Shown piece after piece: positions 27,197 to 34,725 of a stretch of DNA of 64,000 bases (position 1 is its first letter; each line of letters starts with the position of its first letter). A program made the position numbers and the translations under genes. The notes below the pieces were generated by a model. It was not told the origin of the DNA. It saw nothing but the letters and a program-made list of their open reading frames with translations, and did not search any database. This stretch comes from Streptomyces sp. NBC_01335 (GTDB lineage Bacteria > Actinomycetota > Actinomycetes > Streptomycetales > Streptomycetaceae): assembly GCF_035953295.1 (NCBI RefSeq), contig NZ_CP108370.1, forward strand, positions 4,307,001-4,371,000, given 5' to 3'.

Positions 27197-28567
27197 ATGA
27201 TCGCCGCCACGAAGAGAGTCGCCCTGGGCATCACCACCGCAGCCGTGTTCGCCGCGCTCGCCGGTTGCTCCGGCGCCGGAACGGACGGGGTATCGGGAGC
27301 CGGCGCCGAGAAGGCGCACGGCGCCAAGGAGAAGCCCGACGGGCAGAACGCTCCCGCCCCCGGCAACGCCGTCCAGCTGATCGGTGACGGGTCCACGGCC
27401 TTCACGGGCGCCCAGCCCAACCTCCCCGTCCCTGAGCGCCTCGCGCCGGGGCAGAAGCCCCCGCAGTTCGTGGTGTTCTCCTGGGACGGTGCCGGCGAGG
27501 ACAGCCAGAAGCTCTTCTCCCACTTCCGCAAAGTCGCCAAGAAGTACGGCGTGAAGATGACGTACTTCCTCAGTGGCGTCTATCTGCTGCCCGAGGCGAA
27601 GAAGGACCTCTACGACCCGCCCCAGCACTCGGCCGGCCGCTCCGACATCGGCTTCAACGACACGAAGGGCATCCACGACACCCTCAGGGAGGTGCGCGCC
27701 GCCTGGAAGGAGGGCAATGAGATCGGCACCCACTTCAACGGCCACTTCTGCGGCCCCGACGGGGGTGGCGGTACCTGGTCGGTGGACGAGTGGAAGAGCG
27801 AGATCCGCCAGGCCAAGTCCTTCGTGAAGAACTGGAAGACGAACGACCCGGAGCTCACGTCCGAGGCGCCGCTCCCCTTCGACTACGACAAGGAACTCGT
27901 CGGCGGCCGTACCCCGTGCCTCGAAGGCCGGGAGAACATGGTCGCCGCCGCCCGGGACCTGGGATTCCGCTACGACTCCAGCGGCATCAACAACCAGGTC
28001 TGGCCCGCGAAGAAGGACGGCGTCTGGGATCTCTCGCTCCAACTCGTGCCCGTCCCGGGGCGCGACTTCGAGACGCTCTCGATGGACTACAACTTCATGT
28101 TCAACCAGTCCGGCGTGACCCAGGGAGACCCGGCGGAGCACGAGTACTGGGGCGACCAGATGCGTGACGGCCTCCTGGAGGCCTTCGACCGGTCGTACGA
28201 CGGGAACCGTGCGCCGCTGATCATCGGCAACCACTTCGAGTCCTGGAACGGCGGCACCTACATGCGCGCCGTGGAGGAGACGATCGCCTCCGTCTGCACC
28301 AAGTCGGACGTGCGCTGCGTCTCCTTCCGCCAGCTCGCGGACTGGCTGGACGCCCAGGACCCGGCGGTGGTGGCCAAGCTCGGAACGCTCGGTGTCGGGG
28401 AGGCCCCGAAGGGCGGCTGGTCGTCCTACCTCGCGGCCCCGACGGTGGCCGCCGGCGGCAAGCCGATGAGCCCTGCGGCGAAGGACGGGGCGAACGGCGC
28501 GGCGAAGGGCAAGGACGCGGACAAGGGTGCCGCGAAGGACGCGGGCAAGGGCGCGGGCGAGAAGTAA
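27197..28567 (+). CDS. Deacetylase-like secreted lipoprotein
   Basis: A 456-residue lipoprotein with a signal sequence ending in lipobox ALAGC (lipid on that Cys near residue 25). The central part resembles NodB/polysaccharide-deacetylase folds: VVFSWDGAGEDS sits where the catalytic TFDDG is expected, and EIGTHFNGHFCG resembles the metal-binding H-x4-H. One of the two family aspartates is missing, so catalysis is uncertain. The C-terminus (about 425-456) is a Lys/Ala/Gly-rich tail (KGKDADKGAAKDAGKG) that could bind teichoic acid or wall polymers. ATG 27197 follows GGAAGAGG. I do not recall it in the mycobacterial version of this block. Confidence 0.75.
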   Translation: MIAATKRVALGITTAAVFAALAGCSGAGTDGVSGAGAEKAHGAKEKPDGQNAPAPGNAVQLIGDGSTAFTGAQPNLPVPERLAPGQKPPQFVVFSWDGAGEDSQKLFSHFRKVAKKYGVKMTYFLSGVYLLPEAKKDLYDPPQHSAGRSDIGFNDTKGIHDTLREVRAAWKEGNEIGTHFNGHFCGPDGGGGTWSVDEWKSEIRQAKSFVKNWKTNDPELTSEAPLPFDYDKELVGGRTPCLEGRENMVAAARDLGFRYDSSGINNQVWPAKKDGVWDLSLQLVPVPGRDFETLSMDYNFMFNQSGVTQGDPAEHEYWGDQMRDGLLEAFDRSYDGNRAPLIIGNHFESWNGGTYMRAVEETIASVCTKSDVRCVSFRQLADWLDAQDPAVVAKLGTLGVGEAPKGGWSSYLAAPTVAAGGKPMSPAAKDGANGAAKGKDADKGAAKDAGKGAGEK

Positions 28568-28656
28568 CGTTTCTTCGGGTCTCGGGCCTCGGGCCTCGGG
28601 CTTTGAGGATCGGGGATCGGGGTCCGGGTCTCCGGGTTCGGGCTCCGGGCCGTGCG

Positions 28657-28697
28657 AGGGCGGGACCGCTGCGGGCATTCCGCGTGGGTCCCGCCCT
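28657..28697. terminator. Terminator between convergent genes
   Basis: AGGGCGGGACC (28657-28667) pairs with GGTCCCGCCCT (28687-28697), an 11-bp stem. Just before it, 28575-28650 is a low-complexity run of TCGGG/CCGGG units. Confidence 0.75.
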
Positions 28698-28739
28698 TCC
28701 GTCGCGGCCCCTACCGTCCGGACCGCGGTCGTCGCTCGG

Positions 28740-29738
28740 TCACGCGGGGGCCGACGCGCCGGTCACCAGGCGGTCGTCGAGCGTGAACGCGGGGTCGACC
28801 TGGGCGGCCAGATCGGCGCCGGTCTTCTCGTTGCCCCAACTCTCGGCGTTCTTCAGGTGGAAGTGCACCATCTGGCGCGTGTACCGCTCGCGGTCGCGCA
28901 GCGCGTACGAGTCCTCGGCCGCGTCCTGGAGTGCCTGGAGCGCCATCCTGTTGTCGGCCTCCAGCAGCTCGAAGCGGTTCGGCCGGCCCTTCTCCATCGC
29001 CCGCACCCAGTCGGAGTGGCCGACCCCGACGAGCAGGTCCTCGCCGACCTCCGCGCGCAGGAAGTCCAGGTCGTCCGGACCCTGCACCTTGTTGCCGACC
29101 ACCCGGAGCGTCACGCCGAAGTCCCGCGCGTACTCCTTGTACTGGCGGTACACCGACACGCCCTTCCGGGTCGGCTCGGCGACGAGGAACGTCATGTCGA
29201 ACCGGGTGAACATCCCCGAGGCGAACGAGTCGGATCCGGCGGTCATGTCGACCACGACGTACTCGTCCGGGCCGTCGACCATGTGGTTGAGGCAGAGCTC
29301 CACCGCGCCCACCTTGGAGTGGTAGCAGGCGACGCCGAGATCCGACTCGTTGAACGCGCCGGTGGCCATCAGCCGGATGTCGCCGTCGTCCAGCCGGACG
29401 GTGCGCGCGCAGGCGTCGTAGACGGGGTTGTCCTCGCGGACGCGCAGCAGGCGCGAACCCTCGCCGGGCGGCGTCGTCTTGATCATCGTCTCGGCGGAGG
29501 CGATCCGGGGGTTGGTGCCGCGCAGGTAGTCCTTGATCAGCGGGAGTTCGGCACCCATGGACGGAAGCGCCGCCGCCTCCTGCTCGTCGAGGCCGAGCGC
29601 GGCCCCGAGGTGCTGGTTGATGTCGGCGTCCACGGCGATGACATGGGCTTCGTTGGCGGCGAGGTGGCGGATGAAGAGAGAGGACAGCGTGGTCTTGCCG
29701 CTGCCGCCCTTCCCTACGAAAGCGATCTTCATGTTCAC
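28740..29738 (-). CDS. CooC/MinD-like P-loop NTPase
   Basis: A 332-residue SIMIBI-class NTPase. It has the deviant Walker A GKGGSGKTT (about 9-17), VIAVDADINQH as switch I and YVVVDMTAGSDSF as switch II. Only the N-terminal half is well conserved; the C-terminal region (ERYTRQMVHFHLKN) has no assigned domain. Related CooC/ParA proteins insert nickel or organise cell components; here the partner is unknown. The start is either GTG 29738 or ATG 29732. It is divergent from the Fic-like gene, sharing a promoter region of less than 100 bp. Confidence 0.85.
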   Translation of the reverse strand: MNMKIAFVGKGGSGKTTLSSLFIRHLAANEAHVIAVDADINQHLGAALGLDEQEAAALPSMGAELPLIKDYLRGTNPRIASAETMIKTTPPGEGSRLLRVREDNPVYDACARTVRLDDGDIRLMATGAFNESDLGVACYHSKVGAVELCLNHMVDGPDEYVVVDMTAGSDSFASGMFTRFDMTFLVAEPTRKGVSVYRQYKEYARDFGVTLRVVGNKVQGPDDLDFLRAEVGEDLLVGVGHSDWVRAMEKGRPNRFELLEADNRMALQALQDAAEDSYALRDRERYTRQMVHFHLKNAESWGNEKTGADLAAQVDPAFTLDDRLVTGASAPA

Positions 29739-29820
29739 CTAGGGTAGCCGCATCATCGCGGAAAGTCGTCGCGCTTCGTGAAGAACGACACGTGGGGGTC
29801 GCGAGGGTGTATGGGGCGCG

Positions 29821-29826
29821 TAGCCT
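29821..29826 (+). promoter_or_regulatory. -10 box for a leaderless Fic-like transcript
   Basis: TAGCCT ends 8 bp before the ATG at 29835, so transcription should begin at or next to the start codon. No Shine-Dalgarno sequence is present, which agrees with leaderless translation. Confidence 0.5.
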
Positions 29827-29834
29827 CGTTACTT

Positions 29835-30659
29835 ATGAGTACGACTGCCTCGGATCCGCTCGCCGCCCTCGCCGCTCTGCCGGGGGTTCCCGACTCCGTG
29901 GACTCGGTCCGCAAGGCCGTGGACCGGGTCTACGGCCACCGTGTGATGCGCCGCCGCAGCAACGAGGTGACCTCGGAAGCCGCGCTGCGCGGAGCGCGCG
30001 GTTCGGCTGCGCTGTCCGGTGCCGACTGGAACCTGGAAGAGGTGCGACGGCGTACCGACTTCAGCGGCGACACCGAGGCGCGGACGGTGGGTGCCGCGCT
30101 GCGTCTCACCGCCGAGGCCGGTCAACTCCTCTCCATCTGGCGGCAGTCGCCCCTGCGGGTCCTGGCCAGGCTGCACCTGGTCGCGGCCGGAGGGGCGACA
30201 CCCGACGACGCGGTGGGGCGCCCCCGGCTGGTCGGCGAGACGGTCGACGAGCCCCTCGTGGAGGCTCCCCTGCCGGGCGCCGACGAAGTGGCCGGGCGAC
30301 TCGACGGGCTGTCGCGGCTCATCATCGACGGGAGCACCGCTCCCGCGCTGGTCACGTCCGCCATCGTGCACGGCGAACTGCTCGCCCTGCGCCCCTTCGG
30401 TTCGCGCAATGGGCTGGTGGCCCGGACCGCCGAGCGCATCGTGCTGATCGGCAGTGGCCTGGACCCCAAGTCGATCTGCCCGGCCGAGGTCGGTCACGCG
30501 GAGCAGGGGCGCGCCGCGTACGTGGCGGCGTTCGAGGGATACATGTCGGGGACGCCGGAAGGGATGGCGGCCTGGATCGCGCACTGCGGGCGCGCGGTGG
30601 AGCTGGGCGTCAGGGAATCGACCGCGGTCTGCGAGGCGCTGCAGCGCGGCGCCGCCTGA
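29835..30659 (+). CDS. Degenerate Fic-fold protein
   Basis: A 274-residue helical protein with Fic/DOC-like organisation. The Fic motif HxFx(D/E)GNGRxxR is present only in degenerate form: residues 186-197 read RPFGSRNGLVAR. The catalytic histidine is Arg186, the loop glycine is Arg191 and the first motif arginine is Leu194. Phe188, Asn192, Gly193 and Arg197 are kept. It should therefore not AMPylate by the standard mechanism. ATG 29835 was chosen from the -10 box position; the longer frame from 29778 is not supported. It occupies the place of Rv3662c in mycobacteria. Confidence 0.8.
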   Translation: MSTTASDPLAALAALPGVPDSVDSVRKAVDRVYGHRVMRRRSNEVTSEAALRGARGSAALSGADWNLEEVRRRTDFSGDTEARTVGAALRLTAEAGQLLSIWRQSPLRVLARLHLVAAGGATPDDAVGRPRLVGETVDEPLVEAPLPGADEVAGRLDGLSRLIIDGSTAPALVTSAIVHGELLALRPFGSRNGLVARTAERIVLIGSGLDPKSICPAEVGHAEQGRAAYVAAFEGYMSGTPEGMAAWIAHCGRAVELGVRESTAVCEALQRGAA

Positions 30660-30737
30660 CGGCGTGGGGTGGGCGTCACCTCGGGCGTGGGCAGGGCAGG
30701 CGCCACTCGGGCGTGGGCAGGCCAGGTACCAAGAGTT

Positions 30738-30765
30738 GCGGCGGTACCGGAACCGGTACCGCCGC
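30738..30765 (+). terminator. Perfect hairpin after the Fic-like gene
   Basis: GCGGCGGTACCGG (30738-30750) and its exact complement (30753-30765) with two unpaired bases between. It lies about 80 bp past the stop codon. Two direct copies of TCGGGCGTGGGCAGG (30681-30695, 30707-30721) precede it. Confidence 0.75.
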
Positions 30766-31119
30766 TGGCACTTCCGCCGGGTTACCAAGCGTCCTCGAAG
30801 TATGCCCATCAGGTCGGGTTCTTTGCCCGTCACCTGGTGCGGCTGGCCCGTAATCGACGGGTCGACGTCGCGTGGGTGCTCGGCTTCGGTGCTCGGTCCG
30901 TGGGGCCTTGCTGCGTGAAAGGTCATCCTCTCGGATGTCCCCGGTCTCGCGGGCCGTTGACTCCTTTGTACTCCTGGAGTGGGGTAAGCGGTACCCCGGG
31001 CTCCACTTCTTTACTTTCGCGTTCAATCACCCGTGGCAGGCCACTGTCGACTCCCCGTCCCTCGTGCCCGGTTGCCGGACGGTGCCTGTGTGAGGCCCGT
31101 CCGTACGGCGGGGCGGGGG
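30766..31119. other. Unassigned stretch between Fic-like and HAD genes
   Basis: About 350 bp without a convincing gene. Several short frames run through it on both strands, but none has start, ribosome site and codon bias together. Base composition around 30970-31030 is lower in GC than the neighbours, so it could be decayed coding DNA. Confidence 0.5.
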
Positions 31120-31962
31120 TCAGGCGGATGCGGTGGCTGCCGCGCGTCGGCGCGTGGCGTACCAGACGAGACCCGCGGTGGCGGCGGCCGCTCCCACGGC
31201 TGCGGCGGCGACGAGTGCCGGACGCGGCGGCAGCGAGAAACGGGGCAGCCTCTGCTTGAGCCGCACCGGGCGGTTGAAGACGAGGATCGGCCACTGCCTG
31301 GCACCGGCTTCGCGTCGTAGTGCCCGATCCGGGTTCACCGCGTGCGGGTGGCCGACCGACTCCAGCATCGGGACGTCGGTGGCGGAGTCGCTGTAGGCGT
31401 AGCAGCGGGAGAGGTCGTACCCCTCCGACGCGGCCAGTTCCTTGACGGCCTCGGCCTTGGTCGGGCCGTAGGCGTAGTACTCGACCTCGCCCGTGAAGCA
31501 GCCGTCGTCGCCGACGACCATCCGGGTCGCCACGACCCGGTCCGCGCCGAGCAGTTCACCGATGGGCTCCACCACCTCGGCGCCCGAGGTGGAGACGATC
31601 ACCACGTCGCGGCCGGCGGCGTGATGTTCCTCGATGAGGGTGGCGGCCTCGTCGTAGATGATCGGGTCGATCAGGTCGTGCAGGGTCTCGGCGACGATCT
31701 CCTTGACCTGCGCCACGTTCCACCCCTTGCAGAGCGCGGAGAGATATTCACGCATCCCCTCCATCTGATCGTGATCCGCGCCTCCGGCGAGGAAGACGAA
31801 CTGTGCGTACGCCGTGCGCAGCACCGCGCGGCGGTTGATCAGGCCGCCTTGGTAGAAGGACTTGCTGAAGGCCAGCGTCGAAGACTTCGCAATGACCGTC
31901 TTGTCCAGGTCGAAGAAGGCGGCGGTGCGCGGCGAGAAGCGGTTTTCCACAAGGCTGAGCAT
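31120..31962 (-). CDS. HAD-IB family phosphatase, membrane-anchored
   Basis: A 280-residue HAD hydrolase. Asp18 and Asp20 in FFDLDKT are the nucleophile and acid/base, VSTSGAEVVEP is motif II, and YSDSATDVPML is motif IV. It belongs to the SerB/CicA-like HAD-IB group; the Streptomyces orthologue is annotated as associated with morphological differentiation. After the phosphatase core there is a basic stretch and a single C-terminal membrane helix (about 248-270) followed by RRR, which suggests membrane tethering. The substrate is unknown, possibly a phospholipid-linked or small phosphate ester. It is divergent from ssd. Confidence 0.88.
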   Translation of the reverse strand: MLSLVENRFSPRTAAFFDLDKTVIAKSSTLAFSKSFYQGGLINRRAVLRTAYAQFVFLAGGADHDQMEGMREYLSALCKGWNVAQVKEIVAETLHDLIDPIIYDEAATLIEEHHAAGRDVVIVSTSGAEVVEPIGELLGADRVVATRMVVGDDGCFTGEVEYYAYGPTKAEAVKELAASEGYDLSRCYAYSDSATDVPMLESVGHPHAVNPDRALRREAGARQWPILVFNRPVRLKQRLPRFSLPPRPALVAAAAVGAAAATAGLVWYATRRRAAATASA

Positions 31963-32066
31963 AGGGGGCCTCCATTCGGCTCAAACTCCGGTGCGCGGGT
32001 TTGCCTGGCAAGGTGCTCGGGTACACCATGGAAGTCACGGATCGTTCGCGACCGTGCTAACCCGGT

Positions 32067-32133
32067 CCGACTCCTCCCCCCCCGAGTCGGCCGTGGGGAC
32101 GACCCCCGCTCTCCCCCCCCGGCGGGGGTCGTC
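32067..32133. repeat. Two adjacent hairpins with poly-C loops
   Basis: CCGACTC (32067-32073)/GAGTCGG (32084-32090), then GACGACCCCCGC (32098-32109)/GCGGGGGTCGTC (32122-32133). Each loop contains an uninterrupted run of eight C. They may end a transcript running in either direction. Confidence 0.65.
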
Positions 32134-32288
32134 GCACGTCCGGGTGTGTTCTTCCCCGGAATCACGCGGTTTCTCCCCCTCTGTTGCGGGCTTGTGCTCC
32201 GGTGCGCGAGCGGCTGCGGCCAGCCTCACATGTGACTGTGCGTAGTGAATAGAGTGCGCTCCGAATGTCCCCGGTTCGAGTGACCGAG

Positions 32289-32335
32289 TTATTCACAACG
32301 TGAGAGTTGTCCACAGTTCTCCATCAAGATCCACA
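32289..32335 (+). promoter_or_regulatory. Cluster of DnaA-box-like 9-mers upstream of ssd
   Basis: TTATTCACA (32289-32297), TTGTCCACA (32307-32315, the Streptomyces consensus form) and the weaker AGATCCACA (32327-32335), all in the same orientation. They lie 130-175 bp upstream of the pilus operon. Binding by DnaA is inferred from sequence only. Confidence 0.45.
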
Positions 32336-32461
32336 TCTTTTTCCGTGAGCTCGCATGGTGATTCCGCCCGCGAAGTCCGCGGGTTCCTCCAATCACCTGT
32401 CCCGGAACTTCCGGGATCAGCGTGAACGGTGCTCAAGGAGCTGTGAGAAGGGGTGGAGATC

Positions 32462-33583
32462 GTGGCCCGATCCCTTGTGCGGGAAGGATTCCCGATCGCC
32501 GATGAGCGGTGCGGTGTACCGCTCGTCGTGACGGAGGACATTGATCTGCTCGACGATCTGCTGCGTCTCTGTGCGGCGGCCGGAGCGGAGCCGGAGGTTC
32601 ACCACGGCGCACCGGAGGACCGCGAGGTGTGGCGGCGGGCGCCGCTGGTCCTGGTGGGCGACGACGCGGTCCAGCGGTGCCGCGGACTCGCGCGGCGCCG
32701 CGGGGTGATGCTCGTCGGGCGGAACCAGGACTCGCCCGATGTCTGGCGGCAGGCGGTCGAGATCGGCGCCGAGCACGTGCTGAGGCTGCCCGATGCCGAG
32801 GGCTGGCTCGTCGAGCAGCTCGCCAACGCGACGGAAGGCGCAGGACGCCCCGCGCTCACCGTGGCGGTGGTGGGTGGCAGGGGTGGAGCCGGTGCGTCGA
32901 CGCTCGCCTGCGCGCTCGCCGTGACCGCCGCCCGGGCGGGACTGCGGGCGACGCTGATCGACGGCGATCCGCTGGGCGGCGGCATCGACGTCCTGCTCGG
33001 CGGAGAGCGTACGGAGGGCCGGAGATGGCCCGACTTCGCTCACACCAGGGGCCGGCTCGGCGGTGGAGTCCTGGAGGGTTCGCTGCCCGCCCTGCACGGG
33101 CTGCGGGTGCTCAGCCGGGGGCGTGAATGCGGCGTCGTCGTACCGCCCCAGGCGGTGCGGTCGGTGCTCGCGGCGGCCCGGCGGCTGGGCGGGGTGGTCG
33201 TCGTCGACCTGCCCCGGCAGGTGGACGAAGGCGTCACGGAAGCGCTCTCCCAGTCGGACCTCGGGCTCTTGGTCGTGCCTGGTGAACTACGCGCCGTGGC
33301 AGCCGCGAAATGCGTCGCGTCGGCGGTCGGCACGTCCCTCGACGATCTGCGCGTGGTGGCCCGGGCACCGTTCGCCCCCGGGCTGGACGGCCCCTGGGTG
33401 GCCCGCGCGCTCGCCCTGCCGCTGCTGGGCGAACTCCCGCTGGAACCAGGCGCTTCGGCGTATCAGGACGGCGTCCTTCCGCCGGGTTCCGGGCCGCGCG
33501 GTCCACTCGCCCGGTTCTGCGCCGCCTTCTGGGAGAAGGCGTACGTCGGTGGTCTTCCCGTCCCCCTGGGAGGGGCGTCATGA
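32462..33583 (+). CDS. ssd: Septum-site/CpaE-like ATPase Ssd
   Basis: A 373-residue protein combining a pseudo-receiver-like N-terminus (about 1-115) with a MinD/CpaE-type ATPase (about 120-340). The P-loop is altered: VVGGRGGAGASTLAC has Ala where Walker A lysine is expected, as in the septum-site-determining protein of mycobacteria (Rv3660c), which also precedes tad genes. It probably localises the Tad machinery and may influence septation. I chose GTG 32462, with AAGGGG 8 bases upstream; GTG 32453 is also possible. Its stop overlaps the tadA ATG. Confidence 0.87.
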   Translation: MARSLVREGFPIADERCGVPLVVTEDIDLLDDLLRLCAAAGAEPEVHHGAPEDREVWRRAPLVLVGDDAVQRCRGLARRRGVMLVGRNQDSPDVWRQAVEIGAEHVLRLPDAEGWLVEQLANATEGAGRPALTVAVVGGRGGAGASTLACALAVTAARAGLRATLIDGDPLGGGIDVLLGGERTEGRRWPDFAHTRGRLGGGVLEGSLPALHGLRVLSRGRECGVVVPPQAVRSVLAAARRLGGVVVVDLPRQVDEGVTEALSQSDLGLLVVPGELRAVAAAKCVASAVGTSLDDLRVVARAPFAPGLDGPWVARALALPLLGELPLEPGASAYQDGVLPPGSGPRGPLARFCAAFWEKAYVGGLPVPLGGAS

Positions 33584-34725
33584 CCGAGGGCCTGCTGGAC
33601 GCCGTGCGGCAGCGGCTGGCGCTCAGCGGGGAGGTGCCCACTCCGGCAGGCGTCGCCGCCGCCGTACGGGCGCAGGGCCGGCTGCTGGGGGACGAGGAAA
33701 TCCTGGGTGCCGCGGCCGAGTTGCGCGGCGAGCTGGTCGGCACGGGTGTGCTGGAGCCCCTGCTGGCCGATCCGGCCGTGACCGACGTCCTGGTCTCGGC
33801 CCCTGACCGGGTGTGGGTGGACCGGGGCGGCGGTCTGGAGCTGACCGGGGTCACCTTCCCCGACGCCGCGGCCGTGCGCAGGCTCGCGCAGCGCCTCGCG
33901 GCGGTGGCCGGCCGGCGCCTGGACGACGCACGGCCCTGGGTGGACGCGCGGCTGCCGGACGGGACGCGGATGCACGCGGTGCTGCCTCCGGTGTCCGTCG
34001 GCTCGACCTGTCTCTCCCTGCGTGTCGTCCGCCCCCGGGCCTTCACCCTGGAGGAGCTGGTCCGGGCGGGCACGGTGCCACCCGGTGGCGACCGGGTGCT
34101 GCGGAGCCTGGTGCGCGCCCGGGTCTCGTACCTCATCAGCGGGGGTACGGGCGCGGGGAAGACCACCCTGTTGTCGAGCCTGCTGGGAGAGGTCGGCCCG
34201 CACGAACGGATCGTGCTGGCCGAGGACTCGTCCGAACTGCGCCCGGACCACCCGCACGTGGTGCGCCTGGAGTCCCGGCCGGCCAACCAGGAGGGCGCGG
34301 GTCGGGTGACACTCCGGGACCTGGTCCGTCAGGCGCTGCGCATGCGTCCGGACCGGCTGGTCGTCGGCGAGGTGCGGGGCGCCGAAGTGACGGACCTGCT
34401 CGCCGCGTTGAACACCGGCCACGAAGGCGGGTGCGGCACGGTGCACGCCAATGCCGCGTCGCACGTACCCGCTCGGCTGGAGGCGCTGGGGACGGCCGCC
34501 GGGCTCGACCGGCCCTCGCTGCACAGCCAGTTGGCGGCCGCGCTGTCGGTCGTGCTCCACCTGGTGCGCGACCGGACGGGACGACGGCGCCTCGCCGAGG
34601 TCCATGTGCTGGAACGCGACTCGGACGGGATGGTGTTCACCGTGCCCGCGCTGACCGGCGGGCCCGACGGCTTCGTACGGGCCACCGGTTGGCAGAGGCT
34701 GGCCGCGCTCGTCGGGGGTGCGTGA
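33580..34725 (+). CDS. tadA: Tad secretion ATPase TadA (CpaF)
   Basis: A 381-residue PilT/VirB11-type hexameric ATPase that powers Flp pilus assembly. It shows Walker A ISGGTGAGKTTLLSSLLG, the Asp box IVLAEDSSELRP, Walker B LRMRPDRLVVGEVRG and the His box GHEGGCGTVHANAASH. The N-terminal domain is shorter than in Gram-negative CpaF. ATG 33580 overlaps the ssd stop by 4 bp and the gene ends within tadB's start (TGATG). Confidence 0.95.
   Translation: MTEGLLDAVRQRLALSGEVPTPAGVAAAVRAQGRLLGDEEILGAAAELRGELVGTGVLEPLLADPAVTDVLVSAPDRVWVDRGGGLELTGVTFPDAAAVRRLAQRLAAVAGRRLDDARPWVDARLPDGTRMHAVLPPVSVGSTCLSLRVVRPRAFTLEELVRAGTVPPGGDRVLRSLVRARVSYLISGGTGAGKTTLLSSLLGEVGPHERIVLAEDSSELRPDHPHVVRLESRPANQEGAGRVTLRDLVRQALRMRPDRLVVGEVRGAEVTDLLAALNTGHEGGCGTVHANAASHVPARLEALGTAAGLDRPSLHSQLAAALSVVLHLVRDRTGRRRLAEVHVLERDSDGMVFTVPALTGGPDGFVRATGWQRLAALVGGA

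Larger units (their letters stand above)
31963..32461. other. Divergent HAD/ssd intergenic region
   Basis: A 499-bp non-coding region with two C8-loop hairpins (32067-32133) and a cluster of DnaA-box-like 9-mers (32289-32335), described separately. No gene is seen. Confidence 0.6.

Noticed and set aside
30669..31294. Short ORFs in the Fic/HAD gap
   Set aside because: Several frames on both strands, none with ribosome site, codon bias or a recognisable domain; left as unassigned DNA.
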